DNA from: Pinus tabuliformis
Taxonomy: Eukaryota > Streptophyta > Pinopsida > Pinales > Pinaceae
Length of the DNA stretch: 64,000 bases
Direction: 5' to 3'
Assembly: GCA_031772625.1 (NCBI GenBank)
Contig: CM062814.1
Span: forward strand, 367,917,781 to 367,981,780
The notes under the pieces are model-generated. The model made no database searches, had not been told where the DNA came from, and saw nothing but the letters and a program-made list of their open reading frames with translations. The translations under genes and the position numbers were made by a program. Positions 12,605 to 23,808 of this stretch are shown here, piece after piece (position 1 is the stretch's first letter; every line of letters begins with the position of its first letter).

Positions 12605-13060
12605 TTAGTTTGTTTGTGTTTCTCTTGTTGTTTGTTTCATAAACTTAGAAGTAGCAATCGAACTACATTTGCCATTAACAAATGCAAAGTAGACATCTGC
12701 TACTTCAATCCATTCACTGGATCTGTTTATGATTTGAACAGCTGATTCATGAATGATCTGATTGCCCTTTGTGATAGCTCTTACACCTCCTTTTGTGATA
12801 GCTCTTACACCTCCTTTTTTGTTTGTTTGTGTTTCTCTTGTTGTTTGTTTCATAAACTTAGAAGTAGAAATCGAACTGCATTTGCCATTAACAAATGCAA
12901 AGTAGACATCTGCTACTTCAATCCATTCACTGGATCTGTTTATGATTTGAACAGCTGATTCACGAATGATCTGATTGCCCTTTGTAATAGCTCTTACACC
13001 TCCTTTAAATCTACCCTCTGATTGTGCATTACTGATTGCTTTTACTCGGCCAAAAACCAT
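12605..13060 (-). CDS. Antisense ORF with an internal duplication (unknown protein)
   Basis: An open frame of 151 codons runs opposite to the element, just inside the PBS. It contains two near-identical copies of a block that includes IINRSSEWIEVADVYFAFVN, produced by a 213-bp direct duplication that keeps the frame open. Extra copies of GVRAITKG come from a short nested duplication. I do not recognise the protein. Tat-lineage elements are known to carry additional ORFs, sometimes antisense, near the LTRs, and this is a candidate. It could also be a non-coding leader repeat that happens to stay open. Confidence 0.4.
   Translation of the reverse strand: MVFGRVKAISNAQSEGRFKGGVRAITKGNQIIRESAVQIINRSSEWIEVADVYFAFVNGKCSSISTSKFMKQTTRETQTNKKGGVRAITKGGVRAITKGNQIIHESAVQIINRSSEWIEVADVYFAFVNGKCSSIATSKFMKQTTRETQTN
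12612..13006. repeat. Direct tandem duplication, period 213 bp
   Basis: The block starting GTTTGTGTTTCTCTTG at 12612 recurs at 12825 and stays nearly identical until the copy ends near 13005. A further short tandem of about 23 bp (TTTGTGATAGCTCTTACACCTCC) occurs at the end of the first copy, at about 12768-12813. Confidence 0.9.
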
Positions 13061-14517
13061 AGATTAAACTGCAAACCGTGACCCAGAACCTAGATAGAAT
13101 TCTCGTTTGTGCCCCAGCGCAGGCTGTGTGAAGAGGTTCTGCATTTCAACGCACTTCCCGAGAGGGCTACGTACGCTGAAATGCAGTTTCTCTGTGTAAC
13201 AGGTGCGCTGATTAGCCTAGCCCTGTGCAGCTGAGGTTCTTTGCTTCATTTTTTCAGTTTTGTCTCTGATTTTTGCAGCCTGGGATCAGTGTATGTGTCT
13301 ATTTAAAAACCCCTTTTCTTTGCTGTAATTCCGCTTCCTTTGTACAAAAAGACCGTAGATGTTTTTGTGTGTTTGTGGCATCATTTACAGTTTTCCATTG
13401 CAAAAGTAGAATAGTCATACTATCATCCTTTGATTTAGATCTGTCGTAACTGTCGATTTTGATCTTAGGAGAAAGTTTATTTGCTGTTGACAGTCGATTA
13501 TGCTTCTACTTTTGCCTTTGGTTTGAATTTGTGACTTTCTAGTGTCGAAACGAGTATTTATTTCAAAATCGTAAAGTTCATAATCATTTCTACCTTTTGA
13601 TTTCGAAAAGAAGCTTGTTTGTGTTTGTCACTTGAAAGCAAATTCAGATTTGTACATCAACTTTCTTTTTAGGCATCAATATTAAGAAAGTGAAAAACAA
13701 ATACATGCACATGTGCATTTGCATATTGACAGTCTGTTTGGCTTGATTTAGGAAAGTGCATTTACAGTGTGCTCTTTGCTCTTTGTGAAAAGATTGTGTC
13801 TTTCTTTTCCCCTTGTAGCTAGGATTTTCATTGCTGAAAAGAGATAAAAGTTTGCTTATCATCTTTAGATTGCATTTTAGGAATTACATCTACATCTCGT
13901 GGTGAACCCAAAAGGCAAACCTCATAAGAAAGATCAACTTAAAATAAATTGAATGAATCTAACAACGCTTTGGAACTTAACCCACAACATTTAGAGGTCT
14001 AGGCTAGAGACGTATTCTGGCGTCGTAAAGCCTGGTAACTGTTGTCCTCACTGATGGTTGGGTGATTCCTCCACTGTGAGACAATAAGTTCCAGTACGGA
14101 CTTATGCTCCCACGTACCGTTGAGTATATATTGGGAGACCCCTATAGGCTTAAATTCTTTTATCCATAGGAAGCCGTGTCGGCCGCCCTACTGATCGCAA
14201 TGCACCGAACACAGCATTCGGGAAGATTGACTGCCATACCGTAAAATGTATTCTGTAGTTTTGCGATTGGTTTTGTACTCCCTCTACCTAGATCTCCAGA
14301 GTAGTCCCTTTCGTTCCTTTTCAGACTCCTTAACGGAAAAGGTCCATCTGAGCACTTGTCACTTCAGGCTCATTAAAAATCGAAGGAGACTAGAGTCATC
14401 TTTTGTTTTTTCTCGACTCTTAAAAACTGAAAAAACAAGTTGTGTCAAAGCGTCTAAAAATTTATTTTAAACGGAATATTCATTACCCCTTTCCTACGTT
14501 GATCTTAGGTTGAGAAA
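13061..14517 (+). other. Long 5' leader of the Tat-like element
   Basis: There is no coding sequence I can support. The stretch is less AT-rich than the flanks. Near 13140-13200 a segment (GTTCTGCATTTC and later GAAATGCAG) can pair as an imperfect hairpin. A long untranslated leader is usual for Tat elements. Confidence 0.6.
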
Positions 14518-16085
14518 ATGGAGTCTACCAACCAAGGAATTCCCCTTGGTGCAAATCCTAGTCCCTTCTCCTCTTGGGGAGATGTTGGTGCACCCCATAT
14601 GGCCACATTGTCACTTCCAGGACTGACAATTGGCTTGCCGGTATGGCTCTTCTCAACCAATGTCGTTCAGAACACCACTATTCCTGAACAATCGAATCAG
14701 CAATTAGACGAGTCCAGAGTTGCCCACCAACCTTCTACTTCCTCTAATTCTTCCTCTCCTCCTTCCTCTTCACTTGATGGAACTGGTAAAGCTAAAAGCC
14801 ATGTTCCTAAGGAGAAGAAGGAAAAGAAGAAGAAAGAGAAGAAGAAGAAGGAGCCAAAGGCGAATGGGGGAAACAAGTGTCGTCTAACAAAAATCCACAC
14901 AGTGCACCGACCAGGCCTAAATCACCATGTGTCATTTGCAAAGGAGACCACTTTCACATAGATTGTCCTTGCATCCCCCAGATACTAAGGGACTGGTCTC
15001 CTCGTTTGCACAATCTGGTGTCATCAACCTCTGGTGATCATGTTGAAAGCACACCGTCAACTAGCGAAAGTGAAGCCCCAGGACAAAAAGGGAAAGCTAG
15101 ATTTCCTTGTAAACTATGCGAAGGAAATCATTCCATCCACCGTTGTCCCTTCTTAGACGAAGCTAAAAGAGTTTTGGATGATTGTCCAGTTTCACCGTTA
15201 CGACTTCCTCCTGGATATAAAAAACTCTTGCCGAGTCCATCACTAGTTGAGAATCCAGCTGGCCCGCTCAAGTGGTCGGCTGAAGCGCCTATCATTGAAG
15301 ATAAACCAACTAAATCCATACCAGATGAAAGTCAAAAGGTCGAGGCAGCAGTTGACCCGGTCTTGCCTTTAGAGGTTTTATCTTCGAATCATACAGTCAC
15401 TGAAGAGAACAAAGATGACACCATCCAAATTCTCTTCATCAACACAGACTCCGACGAACATGGGGGCAATTTATCCATTCCTTTACTGCAGGAAGGAAGT
15501 TCGTCAGAGCCATACCTGGTCGTCTATTCGGTCGCACCTCCAAGCAACCTAGTTGTTTCCTTCGACTGGAATCAAATAGGCAGACCCCGTTTACCAGCAA
15601 GTGTACCATTCCGAATTATCGTTCAAATATATAGAATGGTTATAGATGGTACCATCATAGATGAGGGGGCTTCTGTGAGTATCCTTTCCTCGACTGCTTG
15701 GAAAGCGCTTGGTTCGCCATCGCTTTTGCCTGAAATGAGAAATCTGATGGGCTTTGATAAAGGAACCAGTCGACCTTTAGGGATCCTTCCCGATGTTCCC
15801 ATAACATTGAGAAGGAAGATAGTTCGCATGAACGTAATGGTAGTTCAAGGACCCTTGGATTATAACCTACTCCTTGGAGGAGACTATATTTATTGCATGG
15901 GAGCCATCGTCTCCTCACTCTTTAGAGTAATGTGTTTTCCGCACGAAGGAAGAGTGGTCAAGCTCGTGGACCAGCTTTCATTTCCCAGATCACGCATAGG
16001 AAACAGTCATATACCATCCCTAAATGGTCTCTTCATGCAAGAAATGTCTCAATTTCCAGTCCGTCCTCCCGATGAGCGCGAGTAA
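14518..16085 (+). CDS. Zinc-knuckle and retropepsin polyprotein in two overlapping frames
   Basis: The first frame starts at ATG 14518 (MESTNQGIPLG). It is Ser/Pro-rich and then strongly Lys-rich (about residues 95-115), and it closes at 14961. The second frame is open from 14811 to 16085 but has no ATG near its start. It carries two CX2CX3HX4C knuckles (CVICKGDHFHIDC and CKLCEGNHSIHRC), then a protease-like domain with IIDEGASVSIL in place of the usual D-S/T-G-A, followed by PLDYNLLLGGDY and FPHEGRVVKLVDQL. This matches the retropepsin of a plant Ty3 family that I recall with the same DEGAS motif. The product would bind nucleic acid and process itself. There is no capsid domain and no RT after the protease. 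The frames join at a GGGAAAC heptamer (14868-14874). The alternative is a simple indel. Confidence 0.7.
14868..14874 (+). promoter_or_regulatory. Candidate -1 ribosomal frameshift heptamer GGGAAAC
   Basis: The heptamer fits X XXY YYZ. Read in the first frame it is G GGA AAC. After a -1 slip, reading continues as GGG AAA in exactly the frame of the protease ORF, which has no ATG nearby and is open from 14811. The site lies within the 151-nt overlap of the two frames and just before the first zinc knuckle. I could not identify a convincing downstream pseudoknot by eye. The run of five Gs also makes a replication slip a fair alternative. Confidence 0.45.
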
Positions 16086-18518
16086 TTCGGAGGGATATGA
16101 CTGAAACCCAGGGGGCATGCGTCCTGGTCTGCTTCGACAGGAAAACTTCGGGTATAGGGTAGGTTTCCGCGGGAGAATATGACTAGTCTGTACCCCGTCC
16201 GTCGGTGGAAGAGGGGTTATTCTAGAATAAGATTCTCTTGTCAAAGTTATGTGAGTTGGCGGGCATCGTCACTCACCTTTGTTTATTTCGAGCAACATCA
16301 CCGGAGAAGTGTTTTGTTTACGCCGTAAATAGAACAATCTTTGGGTAACCTGTAAGAGGTAGGCCTCTCTCGGTAAAACAAATGTTTTGGCGGAAAGAAG
16401 TAGAGGTAACCTTGAAACTCTGTTTTATACCTGGGGGCATGCAAACCTTTTGGAGTGCAAGCGAAGAGCGACTATTTTTTTTTTTTAAATTTATAGGACC
16501 TCTAACCCTTTAAACTTGTAGGATTGGTCGTTTCCTAACTTGCATAAAGAAAGGATGTGAGGCAACACTTGAAAGCTTGCCGTTTTTATATGAGACTTTC
16601 TTATCATATGACTGGATTAATCGAGCAGTTTTAGCACATAGTTCAAGCTCGTTAAAAAATAAACATAAGACATGAGCAAATGTTTCCACCCACGTTTAAG
16701 CTCGTTAAAAAATGAACTATTCCCCGGTAAATAAACACCGTGAATGTAACATTTCAGCCATTAAAGCCTTGGTCGTGTTTGCACCATCACCTCCACTTTT
16801 CCATTGGCCGATTATTCACCTCCATTTGATTGTTTACCCATTTTGAGGAATAGCTGCGAAGAGTGATTTCACTAGCCATCCTTGTGACACTGCCGTGATT
16901 GGAAAATTCCAAACCTTACCTGGAATCAGCTGCTACCCATTTTATCACTCGTTCCTCAAAAGACGAGTCTTCTTTAAGCTCTTTTCAACTGACTCGTAAA
17001 ATATGAAAAGATTTCCGAGTTTTGGCCTTCCAACTCGTTAAAGCGACGGGAAGTGCTATCCCTCCTCTCGATTTTAATCTTTTTGGACCTGAGGGATTAT
17101 TACACAAAAAGATCGAGCGCTTGTTTTGTTCGGCTCGTTAAAACTATCGAAAATTCATCCCTTCTGTATTGTTTTATACTTTTTCGGACTTAAGGGATTA
17201 GATGACGAAAAAGGAATTTTGGAGTTACCTTTACGTACCTTTTCAAACTCTCTAAAAATGAAAAGGACCGAGTTATCTTTGTCGTTAAACTCGTTAAAAA
17301 GATTAATAACGACAAACTTGTCTTTAGACAAGAAAGAGTTTCACTATCGCTAGGCTCGTTAAAACATAGCGATGGGTTTGCCCGAAGGGAAAATTATAGA
17401 ACAAGCATATGTTATCCTCCTCAAGCTTGACAAAAATAAAGAGGTACTGGTCAGCAATGACTGGGGAAAAATTGGGAAGAAAACTCAAAGAATCTTTATT
17501 GGTAGCAAGTTGCTCTTGAACATGACACTTCCACTCCGTGCCTGAGTCGGTTTGGGTTGTTTCATTCGCCGGTCACATCACCATGGTCACGCCATACCAT
17601 CCACATTTGGGGTAAATGCTACCAATCCATCACATAAGTGTTGCCGACATGTTCAAGAGAAGTCATCCAGAGAAGTCACCTGTGTCCCATCCACTACCAT
17701 ACATTATACTTCATTCTTTCATGATCGCCATCCTGAACCATATATCATCAGATCATTTTCACCTCCATCAAAATCATTTGCTCCATTCCGTGTCATTGAT
17801 GTGGGATTCATTAAGGCCCTCCTTTGACGGATCGCTTCTTGCCGACATCAGCTCATTATCCAAGAAGTTGATCTAGGAACACCCCATTCAGTACTTTGAA
17901 GCTTGCATGCCTCAATGGCAAGTTTCTCACTTCCAGCGACAGGTATACATCAATGACCTTCGACCGAAAGATTTTGCATGGTGTTCGACACCAAGTCCTT
18001 TATTCACACCATGTGAATTGTACTGCAGTACCTTGAGGGTCATCATCATTATCGGTGATTCCTCTCGTGCTTGTTAACAGTTTACATCATTGACTGGCAA
18101 TCAAGCGATGTCTTTCCATGTTCGACTTCAAAACATTTCTCACATGGATCGACTTGTACTTCGAGTGAAGATCGGACGAGATTGAAGACCCCGGATCTAG
18201 TTTCATCCATCCGGGCTGCGATATATATTCAGGAAAATAAAGACATTGAAATGTACAGCATTGCAGCACAGATAATCATCCTACCAAGAGGATGATGGCT
18301 CTATCAGAATCATCAGTCTACCATCAGACGATTGTCTGTCCTATGTACATGAAAATGAATTTATAAAGCTGAGCATGGGAATGCCCACCTCAGCTAGATC
18401 ATGAAAACAGTACGAAGATAATGTATTGTATTGTATCTTATTACAGGTCTCCTCCCAGCATTGAAAGAACTTCAGATCCTCCTAATAAAGCATTTCACCC
18501 GATAAACGACCTCATACT
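16086..18518 (+). other. Non-coding 3' interior of the Tat-like element
   Basis: This is where RT, RNase H and integrase would be expected, but none of their motifs is present in any frame. The sequence instead contains the CTCGTTAAAA series (16648-17364), a T10+ run near 16475, and short open frames without family features. It reads as a replacement or deletion of pol. Confidence 0.7.
16648..17364 (+). repeat. Dispersed CTCGTTAAAA decamer series
   Basis: The decamer CTCGTTAAA(A/G) starts at 16648, 16701, 17034, 17134, 17290 and 17355, always on the plus strand. Variants lie nearby (GTCGTTAAAC at 17281 and CTCGTAAAAT near 16993). The spacing is irregular, so it is not a simple tandem repeat. 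Confidence 0.8.
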
Positions 18519-18530
18519 TTAGGGGGCAAC
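18519..18530 (+). other. Polypurine tract of the Tat-like element
   Basis: TTAGGGGGCAAC directly precedes the 3' LTR. The AGGGGG core is a short PPT for plus-strand priming. Confidence 0.7.
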
Positions 18531-19570
18531 TGTTATAGACATTTTTGTGCCTTACAGCTCTAAGCATAAAATGTCCATAAACCAAGGGATCCTAAGTCCC
18601 TAAAAGTGTTGTTCCGACGCCTAAAGGAACAAGGTCAACAAATTACAGCTTCTCCCAGAAGTTCTTCACCAGAAACTGCTCAGAATCAGTAAATCAGGAT
18701 CATTTCAGCTGCTCCACTAGCTAGCTGCGTTGCATAGCACCCAAGTACACTAGCTAGGTGCGTTGCAACGCACCTAAATGCACCACCAGGGTGCGTTGAG
18801 AGGTAAATGACAAATGGAAGTGCCATTCCGCGAGGTGGAAAGACAATAGAAGCTTCCAGAATCTTCTCCAATGACACTTGCCTCACTGAGTTCGACCAAG
18901 GATGAGTAAGAGGCTCTCAGTCTCCAAGTGGAAGCAAGAACTGACAGAGAGAAGCCACTAGTCAAATCATAAGCTCACTCATATTCCTTGCATACATCTA
19001 TATATGGATCCCTCATCCCAGAGATCCAGAGGCTAGAATTTTGTACATTGCAGAGAATTGCTATTGGTTTTGAGATAGATATCAGAGTATTGGATGATTT
19101 ATGCTTTGTTGGAGGTGAAGAGGGGATTGTTTGTTGGGAGGTTGATGCTGGATCAGGAATCATCGGTTGTAACTCCTCCTGGATCTTCTTGTTATATCAA
19201 TAAAACTATTTGAGTTTCTCCTACATGCTTGTGTACCATTGATGTTTGTTACATTTGTATGTTTAGCTTAAATCTTATCCTAAGCTATTTATGAATATAA
19301 ATCCATGTCTTTGTGTAGTTTTCTTCTTCTGTGATCTTACAAGAACTTGGTGAAGCTGGGCAAGTAAGGGAGCAGGTAGCTGGAAGCTGTCAAAGAGGAG
19401 AGAGATTGGATCAAAGGACTAGCGCAAGACACAGGTTGGTTCATCCTATTCCTCTTCGTTTATAGTTCATAAAGAAGAATACAGAAGTAGTTTTCTCTAT
19501 TTGTTTCTAAGGTCACTGTCACACTTTAGTGGGATAGGGTCGTTCTGCATAGACACTTTTCCCGTTAACA
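18531..19570 (+). repeat. 3' LTR of the Tat-like element
   Basis: Same length and termini as 11534-12573, followed by the GTTTC duplication at 19571-19575. Differences from the left LTR are scattered substitutions and a few 1-nt indels. Confidence 0.9.
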
Positions 19571-19943
19571 GTTTCCCCATCACGCTCTTAAAACCTTGTG
19601 GTTTTCCTACAAAGACCTCTTTCTTGAGGAAGTCATGCAAGAAATAATTTTTCAAATATATTTGGCAAAGATTCCATCCCCAGCTAGCAGTGAAGGAAAC
19701 AATAGATTGAATAGTAGTATATCTAGCTACAAATGAAAATATCTCATCATAATCTATTTCCTATTTCTAAGAGAAACCTCTAGCTACAAATTTAGCCTTA
19801 TATTTTTCAATAATACCAACTGCACCATATTTAATCCTAAACAACCATTTAGAAGTGACAACAAATTTACCTTATGGTCTAGGAACCACTTCACAAACAT
19901 CATTATGGATGATGGACTTGTAATATTTATTCATGGCATATCT
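19571..19943 (-). pseudogene. copia reverse transcriptase, N-terminal and middle part
   Basis: Minus-strand translation shows VCEVVPRP, then YKAKFVARGFS (canonical YKARLVAKGFSQ), then a degraded version of GIDYDETFSPVA (EIDYDEIFSFVA), then a block ending LKKEVFVGKPQGF (canonical L.EEVYMEQPPGF). This is the copia RT finger region in correct order, with in-frame stops. Both ends are insertion points of younger elements, and the reading register resumes beyond each of them. Confidence 0.85.
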
Positions 19944-20276
19944 TGTTATGAAACCAGATCAAGAAAAGATAGAAAAGATAGATCAACGCCTTAGAATTCA
20001 GCCTCTTCGAGGGGGCAACCTCCTTTACAATACATAAATGAGCAATTATTGGATGATTCAAATGACAAAACCTCCTTTCTATATATAGGAGTCTAAGGAG
20101 TCACAATATAATCCAACCGACCTAACAATAATTATATAAAGCCACAAAAATAACAATAGAGGGATTCTATGGGGCACAGTTATAAAAATATGGGGGCAAT
20201 AGGGGCACAACAATATTAATAAGGGGTATAACTACAATAGTAACGGGGTAATCACTAGTATTATAGGGACCCAACA
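19944..20276 (-). repeat. Chromovirus LTR, downstream (3') copy
   Basis: It begins TGTTATGAAACC and ends GGGACCCAACA on the plus strand, matching 25470-25793. It carries an additional 9-bp tandem unit (AGATAGAAA) near its left end. Confidence 0.9.
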
Positions 20277-20290
20277 TGCCCCTCTCCTTC
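20277..20290 (-). other. Chromovirus polypurine tract
   Basis: On the minus strand it reads GAAGGAGAGGGGCA and abuts the LTR, as expected for plus-strand priming of this element. Confidence 0.8.
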
Positions 20291-20305
20291 AAAAATGTGT
20301 TGTCC

Positions 20306-21547
20306 TCAACACTTGAGTAGTTCTGGATACTTCTGCATAAAATTCTCATCCTCCCATGTGGAATCTTCAGCAGATAAGTTCTTTGACTTGATAAGATACT
20401 CTAAAATTGATCGATTTCGTAGCTGTCGAGTTCTTGTTTCTGTGACTGCTTCCAGATCCAATATAATTTTTCCTTCCTCGTCAAGTTCTGGCAATATTGT
20501 TTGAACTGGGAGCTTGTCGCCTATAACCTTCTTTAAACATGAAACATGGAAAACTGGGTACAATCGAGAAGCTGTAGGAAGCTCCAATTTGTATGCCATA
20601 GTACCAATCTTTTTCAACACCTTGTACGGACCATAATACTTTGGTGATAATTTATTATCCTTCTTAGCTTTCTTGAGGGACATTTGCTTATATGGTTGTA
20701 GCCGTAGGAATACCCAATCACCTACATCAAAAATTCTTTCACTGCAATGTTGATCTGCTTGTTGTTTCATTCTATTATGTGCCAACACGAGGTTATCCTT
20801 TAAGAGTTGGAGGAATTGTTGTTGATGTTCGATGTGATGTTCCACTGCATGAACCTTAGAATTTTCTCTTAAAGATGATGTGATGGATGGTGGTTGATAC
20901 CCATAAAGTGCCATAAATGGGGTCATTTTTGTTTCTGTATGGAAGGAAGTGTTATACCACCATTCAGCCAGAGGCAACCATTTGACCCATTGTGTCTGTT
21001 TATCAGATACAAAGCAACGAAGATATCCTTCCAAACATTTGTTTACTATCTCAGTTTTCCCATCAGATTGAGGATGATAAGATGAGCTATGAGCTAACTG
21101 AGTACCAAGACAAGAAAATAATTATGTACAAAAATTTCCAGCAAAAATGGGATCTTTATCACTTACAATAATCTTTGGGTTTCCATGTAGCTTTTGAATT
21201 GTTTCCGTAAATGCAGTAGAAATTGTACTGGCTTTAAATGGATGTGATAATGAACAAAAGTGTGCATACTTGGTAAGTCTGTCAACTACCACCATGATGA
21301 CACTCTCTCCCTCAGACTTGGGTAAACCCATTGAAACCTCCTCGCAACGTTAGCTTGGAATGGATAAAGGTTGTAATAGACTCGGTGTCTTAATTGTTTC
21401 AACTTCATTTTGTTGGCAAACCAAACATTCCGCCACAAACTTTTGAATATCTAATTTAATTCCATCCCAAAAAAATTCCTTCTTAACCCTGTGGTAAGTT
21501 TTTAAAAATACTGAGTGCCCTCCTAAGGGAGAAGTGTGCAATTCCAT
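20306..21547 (-). pseudogene. Chromovirus integrase with chromodomain
   Basis: Integrase inserts retroelement cDNA, and the C-terminal chromodomain directs it to modified chromatin. In order: H2C2 zinc region (HTSPLGGHS ... ECLVCQQ, 21350-21547), catalytic core with VVVDRLTKYAHF and IIVSDKDPIF (first two acidic residues), then HPQSDGKTE (the Glu is present), then the GPY/F-type block KYYGPYKVLKKIG, and finally a chromodomain (ETRTRQLRN...YLIKSKNLSAEDSTWED) ending at 20306. The 243-codon terminal frame is intact. A stop near 21120 and one near 21347 break the rest. Confidence 0.9.
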
Positions 21548-21889
21548 AAGAATCTTTTGTTTTAGCTGGCAATTCTTACAGAGGTATAAGCGATCTTTGT
21601 ACCATAAAGAATCATTTTTCCAGCTAAATGTATCAGATGTATTGGAATCTTGTTGTAACTTTCAAATAAGTGCCCACACTTCTTCGTCATTCTTCCATTC
21701 CTCCCTTGCTTCATTTATCCAATCTGGTTGGATAATAGAAATGGCACACAACAATGCTTCCACATCCTAATCCTTTCTTGAGAGTGCATCTGCCACCACA
21801 TTTTGCTTCCATTTTTTTAGATGATTTCAAAGTCATAACCCAACATCTTTGTGACCCAATTTTGTTGCTCTTCAGAGGATAATCTTTTT

Positions 21890-22948
21890 TCTAAGAATTA
21901 TTTAAGGCTATCATGATCCGTTTTTACCTTGAAGTTCCTTCCCATTAGGTAGGGTCGCCATTTCTTAAGTGCACGGATTATTGCCAACTTTTCCTTCTCA
22001 TAAATAGCTTTGCTTAAAAACTTTCCCTTGATTGGACGAATTTCAAAAGCAATGGGTCTTTCATCTTGCATTAGAACAACACCAATTCCATTTCCTGAAG
22101 CATCACATTCCACAAAAAAGGTTTTTGTGAAGTTCGGTGTAGCTAAGACCGGTGCTTGACACATTGCCTCTTTAAGATGTTCAAAGGCCTTTGTTGCTTC
22201 CGGAGTCCATGAAAATGCATCTTTCTTCAATAATGTTGTTAGAGGTGCTGCTATTCTCCCATAATTCTTAAAAAACTTGCGATAATACCCCGTCAACCCG
22301 AGAAATCCTCGCAGATGGTTTATGGATGTGGGGATTTTCCATTCCTTAATGGCTTTAACTTTGCTAGGGTCTACCTTAACTCCTTCATGAGATACAATAT
22401 GACCTAGATATTCCACCTCCTGGACTCCAAGGAAACATTTGGATCTTTTTGCATATAATTGTTTCTCCTCCGTGTAGTTGTAGCACCCTGTCAACATGTT
22501 CGACATGATCCTTCCATGACTTGCTATAGATTAGTATATCATCAAAAAATACTAACACAAATTTTCTAAGGAATGGTTTGAAAATTGAATTCATGAAACC
22601 TTGAAATGTTGAAGGTGCATTGGTAAGGCCAAAAGGCATGACCAAAAATTCATAATGACCCTCATGAGTTCTAAATGTCGTTTTCGGAATGTCTTCAGTC
22701 TTCATTCTGATTTGATGATATCCTGAATGAAGATCCAACTTGGTGAAGTAAATTGATCCATGCAATTCATCTAGTAATTCATCAATGACAGGAATCGGGA
22801 ACTTATCTTTAATAGTGAGCTTGTTGAGCTCCCTATAATCCGAACACATGCGCCATGATCCATCCTTCTTGTGCACCAATACTACTGGAGCAGAGAAAGA
22901 ACTTTGACTCGGTTGAATTATACCAACCTCTAGGATTTCTGCAACCAT
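21890..22948 (-). pseudogene. Chromovirus reverse transcriptase and RNase H
   Basis: The RT frame at 22385-22948 has [20 protein letters not shown], the [10 protein letters not shown] motif and the catalytic [10 protein letters not shown] (residues about 133-142). A frameshift near 22470 moves to 21898-22506, which continues with [32 protein letters not shown] and the RNase H start FFVECDASGNGIGVVLMQ. RNase H runs on to KVKTDHDSLK at about 21900 and is then broken by a stop. Catalytic RT residues are kept, so loss of function is from frameshift and stops. Confidence 0.9.
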
Positions 22949-22984
22949 ATGTTCAATTTCACTCTTTTGGACATAGGGATATCT

Positions 22985-23808
22985 CTACGGCCCAATGTTT
23001 GGAGGAAAACTTCCTGGAATCAGATGAATAGCATGATCATGATTACGCATAGGTGGGAGACCTTTGGGAGTCTCAAATACCTTGAAATGATTGTCCAGGA
23101 CTTTTTGGATATCTGGAGAAATAGATGATTCCGACGTGGAAACATCTAGCGAACATAATTGTGCAATTACACCTCTTTGCTCCTTTTTTAGAAGCTTTGT
23201 CATACCATTAGAGCTGATTATCTTTCCTGGTTTCCTTGCAATACCCCTTAATTCAACTTCCTTTCCTTCCGTAGAAAATTTGATGAAAATTTCTTGAAAA
23301 TTAAAAGCTATTGTACCCAAGGGTTGTAGCCATTAGACTCCTAGTACAACATCAACACCTCCCATTGGAACGGAAAGAATTGAGCTAGTCAATACATATT
23401 TTCCCATGGATAGCTTGATATTATGGCACTTTCTAGAGAAATTTATTGTTCCTCCATTTGCAATTATCACTTGACACTCTGGTGCTGGATATAGGAAGCA
23501 ATTCAATTCTTTTTCTACCTTACAATGAATAAAATTGTGGGTGCTTCCTGAATCAATCAACACTATTACCTTTTTCTTCTTGATTTGTCCTTCTATATTG
23601 ATGGTTTGAGGAGTCGTAATTCCCGCCAATGCATTACAAGATATGGTCGGATTTATTTGTTCTTCATCTAGGCTTTGTTCCTGGAGTATATCCTCTTCTT
23701 TTGACCTTTCTTGCTCCTTTTCTTCTTCCTCTTCACAATCTATGTAGAATAATTTCTTCTCATCACGCTTATGACCTTTAGTGTATTTGCTATCACAACT
23801 ATAACAAA
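22985..23808 (-). pseudogene. Chromovirus aspartic protease and linker to RT
   Basis: The retropepsin site VLIDSGSTHNFI is at about 23525-23560, and its D-S-G triad is intact. An acidic Glu/Lys-rich linker precedes it (EEEEEKEQER and onward), and VDVVLGV closes the protease near 23333. After a break at 23320-23333 the linker to RT continues (residues LRGIARKPGKIISS and LPPMRNHDHAIHL) up to 22985. Confidence 0.85.

Larger units (their letters stand above)
11534..19570 (+). mobile_element. Complete Tat-like LTR retrotransposon lacking RT and integrase
   Basis: Two direct LTRs of 1040 bp start TGTTATAGAC and end CCCGTTAACA. The 5-bp target duplication GTTTC is perfect (11529-11533 and 19571-19575). 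A PBS follows the left LTR and a purine tract precedes the right LTR. By eye the LTRs differ at roughly 35 sites (3-4%), so insertion is moderately old but younger than the copia it entered. The 5.96-kb interior encodes only a zinc-knuckle/protease polyprotein in two frames plus an antisense ORF. I see no capsid, RT, RNase H or integrase, so it must have been mobilised in trans. Confidence 0.9.

Noticed and set aside
14697-14900. Phe/Ser-rich minus-strand frame opposite the Lys-rich tract
   Set aside because: It is the complement of the AAG-rich Lys coding sequence and is a shadow of the polyprotein frame.
16648-17364. CRISPR-like array
   Set aside because: The repeated decamer is short and irregularly spaced, and the context is a plant retroelement.
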